The position numbers and the translations under genes are program-made. The notes beneath the pieces are model-generated. The model did not search any database and was not told the origin of the DNA. It worked only from the letters and a program-made list of their open reading frames with translations. A stretch of 13,115 bases of DNA. It comes from Ectocarpus siliculosus. Taxonomy: Eukaryota; Sar; Phaeophyceae; Ectocarpales; Ectocarpaceae. The stretch lies in NCBI GenBank assembly GCA_000310025.1, contig FN648725.1, forward strand, positions 14,933 through 28,047, written 5' to 3'. Within the stretch, counting starts at the first letter, position 1; every line of letters begins with the position of its first letter. Positions 9,301-13,115 of this stretch are shown here, one piece after another.

Positions 9301-12300
9301 TTCGTGCGACTGCTGAACTGGAGATGATGGGCGTGTGTGGAGTGTAGCAAAAAAGAAAAGCGAGCGCCTGGTTGCTGAAAGTCCGATTTTTTTCTTCAAC
9401 TGAACTGCTGGCTGTTCCCTTGCTCAGCTACGTCCTCTCAGATGCTGCTGCTGGGATACAGCGAAGAGGGACATATATTGCTAGCACCCCCGCGCACGCA
9501 CCAAGAACAAGTCCGTTCGAGCTCGTGGTATTTTCATCGTCTAGTGTGATCAGCAAAGCAGCAGGTGGTAAAGCAAAGTTGGTGTACAGCAGCAAGAAGA
9601 CATAGAAAAAATGCCGAAAGGGCCAAAAGGCCGAAAAGAAAAGGCTCGCGGCACACCATCGCTGTGTGTGCCAATATCGCTTGCTTGACCTACGAGGCTA
9701 GACATCCTACCACAGGGTCAGGGACCACAAGATCCCGGCCTCCTTTGAAGGGGCACGGTGGCGGCAAGCAATGCCAAGCAGTGTCTCCTCTGTTTCCCGC
9801 AGCAGCATTTGTGATGACAGACGACGTTTTCAGTCCGGATGCAATGGATTCTTTTTTGGCCACGGACACACCGATCGCAGCAGCAGCAGCAGCAGCAACA
9901 ACAACACAAGTCTCAAGCCTCCACGGGCCAAGCAAACTGACTGCTTTGATGGCGTCGCGCTCGTCACGTGTGTCTGTGGGATTCGTTCGCCACCGCTGGT
10001 TGCATGGTATCACTGAGGCATATATATATATGTGTGGCGTGCTTCTCTCTCTCGCTGACGTCCTTTTCGCGGTGCCCGACGACCGGTTATCGATATTTGG
10101 TTGGCTCGATCATCTTTCCATCTGGAAGATCCTGGACACATTTTGAAAAAGAAATCCTCTATGTTTGTTGGTCCATTAGCACCCCTAACAGTAGTACAAC
10201 CCTCGTCGCTCTTTGCTCTCTTTCTCTCTCTCTTTCTCTCTCTCTGCCTATCTCTTGTGTCTTTTTTGTGTCCCTCCCTGTGTGTGTTTCTCCGTCCATG
10301 TGTGTATTTTTCCCTCTCTCTGTCTACTCTCTCTTCTCGCCTTTCTCTGTCTCCGTCTGTGTGTGCTCAATCTGTCGGTGTGTTTTTAGAAAGTAAACAT
10401 AACCTCACAGAAAGACTACGCGTTCGAGATACATATAACCTCAGTCGAAAGGGATGTGGTGAAGTCTTTTCAGGAAGTGGATTGATGTTTTGTCTCTCTC
10501 TTTTTCTCTCCCTCTCCCTCCCCCTCTCCCTCTCCCTCTCCCCGCCTTTGCTTATTTCGGTCTCAATCGACTCACAACCCGTCTGTCGCCTCTAAACACC
10601 GAACCGCGATCTAACTATCCATCCATCCACCCATCCATCCACCCGTTTCTTGAAAATCTACCAGGCGTTGTACCCAGCGCACTTCGGGGTATTCGTGAGA
10701 GCGTCGGAGGAGTGGTCAGATAGCCCGGAAGCGACGACGTCCTTGATGAAGTTCATGATGGAGTTCGTCTACAACAAGGCGAGGGTTTTCTCCTCTTTGA
10801 AGCTTTTTTATGGGCCGGGAAGAGTTCCATTCGTTTTTGTGTCACGGACATATTCTCGAGCAACTGTTTTGATACTTTTTGGGGCTTTTGAGAGTTTTCT
10901 TCATTGTTTGTCTGCTTCTTTGTTTTTTTCCACGTTTTTTTTTTTTGTTGAGTTTCCTATGTACGTGACTGTATGCTGGCAACAGTACCGGCGCCGTCTT
11001 GGTGCAGGTGCTTGGAACTGTCCCCTCTGTAAGTCTGCTACAGGAGACCGGCCTTGTTCAGCTTGGAACGAGATACTGTAATGACAATGAGAGTTGATGT
11101 TGTAGACTTTTGTGCTTACGGGCTCTGTTATCCTAGGTCGAGGTTTATTTTTGATTGTATTTTTTCTTGTGGTGGTGGTGCTCGTGCTTGTTAGTGACCG
11201 TTGGCGTTTTGGTTACCGTTTGTGCTCTTCCTGCTCCTGCTGCTTTTGCTCCTGCTGCTGATCTTGTGAAGCTCAGCTGGGTGAGCCCAAGCTTGGCATG
11301 CTCCTACACCTTACTTGGGTTCATTCGAAGGATGCTGGTTCTCTTTGTGGATGACCCCCTCACTCCTTATCTTATCTTTGTCTTTGTCGTCCGTGGTGTG
11401 CTTGTCTTCGCAGGCACAACGGCTAGTCTTTGACCAGAGCAGCCCCAACGGCATTCTTCTGTTCCGAGAATGCTCCAAGATCGCAGTCGCCTTCGGAACG
11501 CGCCTCTTGCAGGTAATGACGTCGGTGCTGCTGCTGTTGTTGGGTCCGGAGCTTTAAAAGGTTTCGTGAGAGCACGCGTGGCATCGCATGCGCCTGACTG
11601 AGTACTCTCGCGCGAGTTCTTAGAAACGCCAACCTATCTATGCGTTGGTCCTTTACATCAACGTGCGTTTTTTCTTCAACTCCCCCCTACCCCGCTCTGT
11701 TTTCTGCGATGGTCCTGTTCGTCTCATGCGCTTTTTTCATCGACCCCTCCTACCCCTCCCCCCTGTATTTTGTCGATCAGCTCCCACCACCGCAGGCGAC
11801 CAACGTGTACCGAGAAAAGTACAAGGGTATCGCGCTCTGCCTGGGGATGTTGAGCACCGCCTTGTCGGGGACGTACGTGAACTTCGGGGTGTTCACGCTA
11901 TACAACGACAAGGTGTGTACGATCTACGAAGTATCTACTGTATCCTAACCCTAACCCTAACCTTACGAAGTATCTACTGTTTCCAAGCAGAGCATGTGTG
12001 TGTTCACGGCTGTGAGGTGTGTACGATCTTCTGTCCATGCATCTACTATTCGTTCTACAAGCTGAGCATGTGTGTGTTCACGGCTGTGTACATTTATCTA
12101 TCCTCTACATCGCCGAAGTCACGCTTGGATTGGTTTGGTTTCGTATGTACATGACGTTGGACCGGTCGCCCCGGTGGTCTAGTGGTATCCTCGAAACCGC
12201 TGTTGGTCGCAAAGTTCGTGTGTTCGAATCCCCATGGAGAGAAAAAGCTACAAAAATTTGCGGGTGAAAGCGAAAAATAGCTGGAAAAGCTCTCGTGAGT

Positions 12301-12607
12301 ATCAAACTTCGACAGAATTCAGCACGCACCGCAGGAGGAAGGTGGGGCACGAAAATAGAATGAAAGGAAGAAAAAAGCTTTGGTGTTTACCCCCTCCTGT
12401 GTGACCCTGGATGGTTGTAGTTGTACGAAAAAATACACTGAAAAGTGTAGTACACGTCTCACCACGAAAAGTGGGGGGACTGTCGCCATAATGAATAGGA
12501 CGAAAACACACACGAAATGATGTTGGTGACCCTTCCCATGAGAAAACACGCAGTATTTTCTGGACCAGAATAATGTCCCGAACGATAGGACACCAAGAAC
12601 AACAACG

Positions 12608-12677
<70 letters not shown>

Positions 12678-12714
12678 TAACAACCACCACAACAACAATA
12701 ACAAAAACAACAAT

Positions 12715-12782
<68 letters not shown>

Positions 12783-12994
12783 CGGAAATAACACAGGCGC
12801 TGGACAACGCATTGGAGACGGCGTTGCAGCTGGCTTTGAGCGTGCCGCTGGCGGACGTGACCGCGTACCCCAAGCTGTGCAAGGCGTACTTCGTGTTCTT
12901 CGAGATACTGTTCCGGAATCACATCACAGTCGTCGTCGCTCTCGACACGCCCGTCTTCATGCGCGTCATGCACGCTCTGCACGAGGGGCTTCAG
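268..12994 (+). CDS. XPO7: Exportin-7 (XPO7/RanBP16-like) nuclear export receptor, partial at both ends, 14 exons
   Basis: This is a karyopherin-beta family transport receptor. Known exportin-7 proteins bind RanGTP and carry folded cargo through the nuclear pore. Joining 268-459, 1110-1307, 2109-2208, 3192-3346, 3840-4024, 5529-5589, 5921-6112, 6687-6854, 7678-7836, 8080-8175, 10665-10778, 11414-11512, 11781-11912 and 12797-12994 gives 683 codons in one open frame. Recalled animal exportin-7 blocks are matched in order: [132 protein letters not shown] and YPKLCKAYF. The region is HEAT-repeat alpha-solenoid with no signal peptide or membrane segment. It corresponds roughly to residues 260-930 of the approximately 1087-residue human protein. 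The start codon with the importin-beta N domain and the C-terminal approximately 150 residues are outside the window. Identification is very secure; individual splice sites are less certain (see exon entries). Confidence 0.95.
460..1109 (+). other. Intron 1
   Basis: The only structure seen is a GT-rich microsatellite at about 675-700 and C-rich tracts near 990-1015. No conserved coding segment was found on either strand. Confidence 0.7.
1110..1307 (+). CDS. XPO7: XPO7 exon 2 of window (66 codons)
   Basis: This exon encodes [14 protein letters not shown]... to HTETLQ and aligns to the animal block LGELVKVENYPEV onward, including [20 protein letters not shown]. The donor CAG|GTAAGC is strong. 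The acceptor is inferred from homology (YQ|LSELV) as the AAG ending at 1109. It follows a pyrimidine-rich stretch at about 990-1080, and no AG occurs from about 980 to the chosen site. The six A residues just before the junction make it an unusual acceptor context. Phase is 0/0. Confidence 0.85.
1579..1628. repeat. Perfect 14-bp inverted repeat, 22-nt loop
   Basis: GGCTGGTTCCTTGA (1579-1592) is the exact reverse complement of 1615-1628. Transcribed within intron 2, it would form a stable hairpin. It may be a fold-back element remnant or a structured intronic RNA; the arms are too short for a usual miRNA precursor. Confidence 0.9.
1687..1757. repeat. C-rich low-complexity tract in intron 2
   Basis: The stretch consists almost entirely of C and T, with several runs of seven or more C. 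No coding potential was seen. On the complementary strand the G runs could form quadruplexes. Confidence 0.7.
1824..2004 (+). mobile_element. MITE-like element, family 2, copy 1 (181 bp)
   Basis: It is bounded by near-perfect inverted ends of about 27 bp. The left end starts CAGTGGGGGTCCCTGTTTAG (1824) and continues AGTGCCGGT. The right end is its reverse complement with one mismatch, ending CCCCACTG at 2004. TA follows the right end and GA precedes the left. The inside has repeated GGCACTAT/CCGGGCA motifs and no meaningful ORF. A CAGT terminus with a TA target resembles Tc1/mariner-type non-autonomous elements, but the superfamily is an inference. Confidence 0.8.
2109..2208 (+). CDS. XPO7: XPO7 exon 3 of window
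   Basis: The acceptor is TATTGCAG ending at 2108, after a T-rich tract. The donor is GACG|GTAAGA. The exon encodes [20 protein letters not shown]... to TDDPLEDG, corresponding to the animal VTKAYITSRLESVHIIL...EDPLED block. It is 100 bp long and leaves one base (phase 1), which is completed by exon 4. Confidence 0.9.
2211..2357 (+). repeat. Homopurine tract (about 145 bp) at the start of intron 3
   Basis: Almost every base is A or G, with repeating GAGGAGATGAGAGG, GGGGAGGGGAGG and GGAAGG units, starting at the exon 3 donor. No protein is credible here; the open frame exists only because purine-only DNA has few stops. Such tracts can form triplex or quadruplex structures. Confidence 0.85.
2358..3143 (+). 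other. Rest of intron 3
   Basis: Contains the (CTG)11 tract at 2878-2910 and otherwise nothing recognised. Both strands were read and no conserved exportin or other protein block was found. Confidence 0.6.
2878..2910. repeat. (CTG)11 microsatellite
   Basis: Eleven uninterrupted CTG units followed by degenerate TTG/CTG units to about 2936, lying in intron 3. The Leu, Cys or Ala runs in translated frames are artefacts of the repeat. Confidence 0.95.
3139..3190. repeat. (TCTG)n microsatellite forming the exon 4 pyrimidine tract
   Basis: About twelve TCTG units with one interruption run straight into the acceptor CAG at 3189-3191. No other pyrimidine tract separates them from exon 4. Confidence 0.9.
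3192..3346 (+). CDS. XPO7: XPO7 exon 4 of window
   Basis: The first two bases complete the split GAG codon from exon 3. The exon then reads [20 protein letters not shown]... and ends QTNGA before donor GCC|GTGAGT. It matches the animal segment [20 protein letters not shown]...LLQ in length and pattern. The acceptor CAG ends at 3191, directly downstream of a (TCTG)n microsatellite that supplies the pyrimidine tract. A second AG two bases on (3192-3193) would break the frame. Confidence 0.88.
3459..3539. repeat. (CT)40 microsatellite
   Basis: An uninterrupted dinucleotide repeat of about 81 bp inside intron 4, followed at 3591-3617 by a (GTT)n tract. Confidence 0.95.
3591..3617. repeat. (GTT)9 microsatellite
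   Basis: Nine GTT units in intron 4, followed by a TTTCAG that could mimic an acceptor. No exportin block follows it. Confidence 0.9.
3840..4024 (+). CDS. XPO7: XPO7 exon 5 of window
   Basis: The acceptor is ATTTTCCAG ending at 3839 and the donor is TCGAG|GTATGC. The exon encodes [20 protein letters not shown]... to [14 protein letters not shown]. It contains the highly conserved EGxLTWLVYxIGAxxGG block and the RVxQLxxxxDxRL block. It is 185 bp and ends in phase 2. Confidence 0.92.
4076..4306 (+). mobile_element. MITE-like element, family 1, copy A (231 bp)
   Basis: Terminal inverted repeats of about 35 bp: left TACCGTATACGACATGACAC..., right its near reverse complement ending GTCGTATACGGTA. 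Similarity between the arms weakens after about 55 bp. TA at both ends fits a TA target duplication. No ORF is present. It starts 51 bp after the exon 5 donor. A second copy in opposite orientation lies at 7247-7470. Confidence 0.85.
4326..4547 (+). mobile_element. MITE-like element, family 3 (222 bp), long inverted repeats
   Basis: The left arm ACCGTAAGTTTGCGAGTCAG... is matched by the reverse complement of the right arm for about 62 bp with only a few mismatches. The element is largely one large hairpin with an approximately 100-bp middle. The left end is preceded by T, giving TA; the right end reads GGTT, so a TA duplication is imperfect. It shares the ACCGTA terminus with family 1 and lies 19 bp from it. 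Confidence 0.85.
4548..5528 (+). other. Rest of intron 5
   Basis: Contains a (GAG)9 tract at 5155-5181 and C-rich bases near 5431-5442 before the exon 6 acceptor. No gene or RNA was recognised on either strand. Confidence 0.6.
5155..5181. repeat. (GAG)9 microsatellite
   Basis: Nine GAG/AGG units in intron 5. The reverse-strand Pro run is a by-product. Confidence 0.9.
5529..5589 (+). CDS. XPO7: XPO7 small exon 6 of window (61 bp)
   Basis: This exon was found by demanding an exon that bridges phase 2 to phase 0 between 4025 and 5920. The acceptor TTCTACAG ends at 5528. One base completes the split Ser codon, then [20 protein letters not shown] is read to donor CAG|GTGGGT. It matches the animal stretch NEKLELAMLSFFE. 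The N-terminal half ([10 protein letters not shown]) is not conserved and is longer than in animals. The exon is supported by phase, motif and splice sites, though transcript data would settle its left edge. Confidence 0.78.
5774..5806. repeat. Interrupted (CTG)n microsatellite in intron 6
   Basis: CTG units with TTG and CTA interruptions, about 33 bp. The intron it lies in (5590-5920) is otherwise AT-rich on the left and featureless. Confidence 0.85.
5921..6112 (+). CDS. XPO7: XPO7 exon 7 of window (64 codons)
   Basis: The acceptor is ACGGCAG ending at 5920 and the donor is AAG|GTGTGC. The exon encodes [20 protein letters not shown]... to [11 protein letters not shown], phase 0/0. FRRMYM aligns with animal FRKIYI, and the end aligns with the segment before NLKYW. 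The middle, rich in Ala, Gly and Met, is about 24 residues longer than the animal counterpart. Confidence 0.88.
6339..6400. repeat. (CGT)n followed by (TGC)n
   Basis: About eight CGT units (6339-6361) then about eleven TGC units (6366-6400) in intron 7. All apparent peptides here (poly-Val, Ala, Gln, Arg) are repeat artefacts. Confidence 0.9.
6432..6625 (+). repeat. 56-bp minisatellite, about 3.4 units
   Basis: GCTTCTGAACCTC recurs at 6437, 6491, 6547 and 6603 (spacing 54, 56, 56). Each unit carries a T-rich tract, GAAACGTCGTCATG and TTCGCTGCTGCTT. A diverged partial copy (CCTGAACCTCTC) is at 6303. It ends about 60 bp before the exon 8 acceptor. Confidence 0.92.
6687..6854 (+). CDS. XPO7: XPO7 exon 8 of window (56 codons)
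   Basis: The acceptor is GTGTTCAG ending at 6686. The exon reads [20 protein letters not shown]... to [10 protein letters not shown], then CTG|GTGGGG. NLKYW, SKTLQL, GYSS and NHT are conserved exportin-7 positions. Phase is 0/0. Confidence 0.92.
7247..7470 (-). mobile_element. MITE-like element, family 1, copy B (224 bp, inverted relative to A)
   Basis: The reverse complement of this segment aligns along its length with 4076-4306. The shared internal block contains GAGGATGCATAAACGAAACG, then ATACGTTTT, GAGAGCTCTC and CCAGACGGCTTCAACGCC. The ends are TACCGTA...TACGGTA with TA at both borders. The outermost arms are somewhat diverged. There is no ORF. Confidence 0.85.
7473..7640 (+). mobile_element. 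MITE-like element, family 2, copy 2 (about 168 bp)
   Basis: Same orientation as 1824-2004 and sharing its plan: start CAGTAGAGGTCCCT then TAGTGCCGG, end ATCGGCACTCAACAGGGACC. It is flanked on the left by TA (7471-7472). The right end is degraded. It abuts the family 1 element ending at 7470. Confidence 0.72.
7678..7836 (+). CDS. XPO7: XPO7 exon 9 of window (53 codons)
   Basis: The acceptor is TTCCTGCAAG ending at 7677 and the donor is CAG|GTGTGG. The exon encodes [20 protein letters not shown]... to VAPTFRQ, matching the animal CRTTFYTALGRLL...FMLPL block. The linker before RQRTTF is a few residues shorter than in animals. Confidence 0.9.
8080..8175 (+). CDS. XPO7: XPO7 exon 10 of window (32 codons)
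   Basis: The acceptor is CTTCCGCAG ending at 8079 and the donor is GAT|GTGAGT. The exon encodes [20 protein letters not shown]... to GMLFD. VRDLRGIAFAFN...MMLFEW is the signature of this region in animal exportin-7, so assignment is firm. Confidence 0.93.
8868..9029 (+). mobile_element. Short terminal-inverted-repeat element (162 bp), family 4
   Basis: The strongest arms are ATAAGCTCCGATTTTC (8884-8899) and its exact reverse complement (9001-9016). Outside them both ends resume similarity with CAGTG (8868) and CACTG (ending 9029). A further CTTCCGATTTTGAC motif lies inside. No target duplication is clear and there is no ORF. The superfamily is unknown. Confidence 0.65.
9877..9906. repeat. 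(CAG)n/(CAA)n microsatellite
   Basis: About six CAG units followed by CAA units in intron 10. Confidence 0.9.
10617..10644. repeat. (ATCC)n tract before exon 11
   Basis: Seven imperfect ATCC units end 20 bp before the exon 11 acceptor and probably serve as part of its pyrimidine tract. Confidence 0.8.
10665..10778 (+). CDS. XPO7: XPO7 exon 11 of window, probable GC donor
   Basis: The acceptor is CTACCAG ending at 10664, just after an (ATCC)n tract. The exon encodes [20 protein letters not shown]... to FMMEFVYNK, equivalent to animal IYPSYMPILQRAIELWYHD...ELVHNR. The best right edge is AAG|GCGAGG at 10778/10779, a GC donor. It gives exact length agreement with animals (YNK|AQRL against HNRSQRL). 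The nearest GT donor, AGG|GTTTTC six bases on, would add Ala-Arg and is a poor match to consensus. Confidence 0.87.
10779..11413 (+). other. Intron 11, probable GC-AG type
   Basis: It starts GCGAGG after AAG and ends TCTTCGCAG. The T-rich interior, including a T9 run near 10938, holds no recognisable gene. Confidence 0.7.
11414..11512 (+). CDS. XPO7: XPO7 exon 12 of window (33 codons)
   Basis: The acceptor is TCTTCGCAG ending at 11413 and the donor is CAG|GTAATG. The exon encodes [20 protein letters not shown]... to GTRLLQ. The [21 protein letters not shown] block is among the most conserved in the family. Confidence 0.95.
11781..11912 (+). CDS. XPO7: XPO7 exon 13 of window, alternative in-frame acceptors
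   Basis: The core reads [20 protein letters not shown]... to [13 protein letters not shown] with donor AAG|GTGTGT. Two AG acceptors 15 bp apart keep the frame: GATCAG ending at 11780 (adds LPPPQ) and CCGCAG ending at 11795. The upstream site is used here because it makes the spacing from the exon 12 block to KYKG equal to the animal spacing. The downstream site, starting at 11796, is an equally regular acceptor. [12 protein letters not shown] is diagnostic. Confidence 0.85.
11913..12088 (+). repeat. Dispersed short direct duplications around the exon 13 donor
   Basis: GGTGTGTACGATCT occurs at the exon 13 donor (11912) and again at 12016. A 24-bp unit starting AGCATGTGTGTGTTCACGG occurs at 11991 and 12065. 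TATCTACTGT-like motifs recur. The second GGTGTGTACG is a decoy copy of the true 5' splice site. Confidence 0.8.
11944..11963. repeat. Interstitial telomere-like repeat, (CCCTAA)3
   Basis: The stretch starting CCTAACCCTAACCCTAACC is three units of the TTAGGG-type telomeric motif, in intron 13. It sits between two copies of ACGAAGTATCTACTGT (11926-11941 and 11965-11980). This is internal, not a chromosome end, since the gene continues on both sides. Confidence 0.85.
12171..12240 (+). other. tRNA-like sequence with Pol III A and B boxes; possible SINE head or tRNA relic
   Basis: TGGTCTAGTGG (12175-12185) fits a tRNA A box, and GTTCGAATCC (12222-12231) fits a B box, 47 bp apart. The acceptor and T stems do not pair when folded by eye, so it is not a working tRNA. 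A tRNA-derived SINE fragment or decayed tRNA gene is the likeliest reading. Confidence 0.5.
12598..12783. repeat. (AAC)n microsatellite, 186 bp
   Basis: About sixty AAC units with a few AAT, GAC, CAC and AAA variants, ending 13 bp before exon 14. Antisense frames show long Val, Leu or Cys runs that are only the repeat. Confidence 0.97.
12797..12994 (+). CDS. XPO7: XPO7 exon 14 of window (66 codons), right edge uncertain
   Basis: The acceptor is ATAACACAG ending at 12796, immediately after a long (AAC)n tract. The exon encodes [20 protein letters not shown]... YPKLCKAYF... to MHALHEGLQ, matching the animal DALDNALQTFIKLLLSIP and ISEGL blocks. The donor is taken as CAG|GTGCTG (12995), a weak site. 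The frame stays open to 13096, but the following residues become Gly-rich from poly-G and do not resemble exportin. The gene continues beyond the window. Confidence 0.85.
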
Positions 12995-13030
12995 GTGCTG
13001 TGGCGAGGGGAGACGCTGATGGACAGTTTT

Positions 13031-13060
13031 AGGGGAGGGGGGGGGGGGAAGGGGGGGGTA
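13031..13060. repeat. G-rich tract in the last intron
   Basis: Runs of up to about ten G separated by A, downstream of the exon 14 donor. Possible quadruplex. The exportin frame read into it becomes Gly-rich and is not protein-like. Confidence 0.7.
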
Positions 13061-13115
13061 CTCACAGCCATGCATGCCATAGTGGTTCGACCATGATCTC
13101 GTATCCCTACGAAGC

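Larger units (their letters stand above)
8176..10664 (+). other. Intron 10, longest in the window (2489 bp)
   Basis: Bounded by GAT|GTGAGT and CTACCAG. It holds a (TTGTCG)-like tract at 8195-8250, the inverted-repeat element at 8868-9029, a (CAG)n tract at 9877-9906 and CT-rich tracts at 10214-10375 and 10493-10545. Open frames up to 193 codons exist (9565-10146), but their sequence is low-complexity and unlike known domains. No nested gene can be supported. Confidence 0.7.

Noticed and set aside
9565-10146. 193-codon forward frame inside intron 10
   Set aside because: Low-complexity, includes a CAG-repeat run, begins without a supported promoter or start context, and no family is recognisable.
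10779-10785. GT donor at AGG|GTTTTC for exon 11
   Set aside because: Poor match at +3 to +5 and adds two residues in a length-conserved block. The GC donor fits better, though only transcripts can decide.
11944-11963. Chromosome end
   Set aside because: Only three telomeric units, with exportin exons continuing on both sides.
12171-12240. Functional tRNA gene
   Set aside because: A and B boxes fit, but the acceptor arm and T stem do not pair.
12302-13075. Long reverse-strand frames with Val, Leu and Cys runs
   Set aside because: They are translations of the (AAC)n tract joined to the antisense of exon 14, with no domain and the same openness in three frames.

Overview
This window is a piece of a nuclear genome from an intron-rich eukaryote. 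It holds the middle to C-terminal part of one gene on the + strand: an exportin-7 (XPO7/RanBP16-type) karyopherin. Fourteen exons (about 2.05 kb, 683 codons) can be placed between 268 and 12994. All junction phases agree and the frame stays open throughout. Joined in order, the exons follow animal exportin-7 almost block by block, from the region ending [17 protein letters not shown] to the region ending [16 protein letters not shown]...HEGLQ. The N-terminal quarter (with the Ran-binding importin-beta N domain) and roughly the last 150 residues lie outside the window.

The organism is most likely a brown alga (Ectocarpus-like stramenopile). The exons are small (61-198 bp) and GC-rich, and the introns are long (about 240-2490 bp) and full of poly-C, CT, GT, CTG and AAC microsatellites. 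One TTAGGG-type telomeric motif also occurs. This assignment is inferred from gene architecture and composition, since no lineage marker is present.

Layout: 1-267 upstream intron with a duplicated splice acceptor; 268-3346 exons 1-4; 3840-5589 exons 5-6, separated by a 1.5-kb intron carrying two adjacent inverted-repeat elements; 5921-6854 exons 7-8, with a 56-bp minisatellite between them; 6855-7677 an intron with two abutting inverted-repeat elements; 7678-8175 exons 9-10; 8176-10664 a 2.5-kb intron rich in simple repeats with another inverted-repeat element; 10665-11912 exons 11-13, including a probable GC-AG intron; 11913-12796 an intron with a telomere-like motif, duplicated segments, a tRNA-like Pol III box pair and a 186-bp (AAC)n tract; 12797-12994 exon 14.

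No second protein gene could be supported on either strand. The interest lies in the introns. They contain six short terminal-inverted-repeat (MITE-like) insertions from about four families, two of them opposite-oriented copies of one family. Several splice sites are duplicated, built from microsatellites, or non-canonical.
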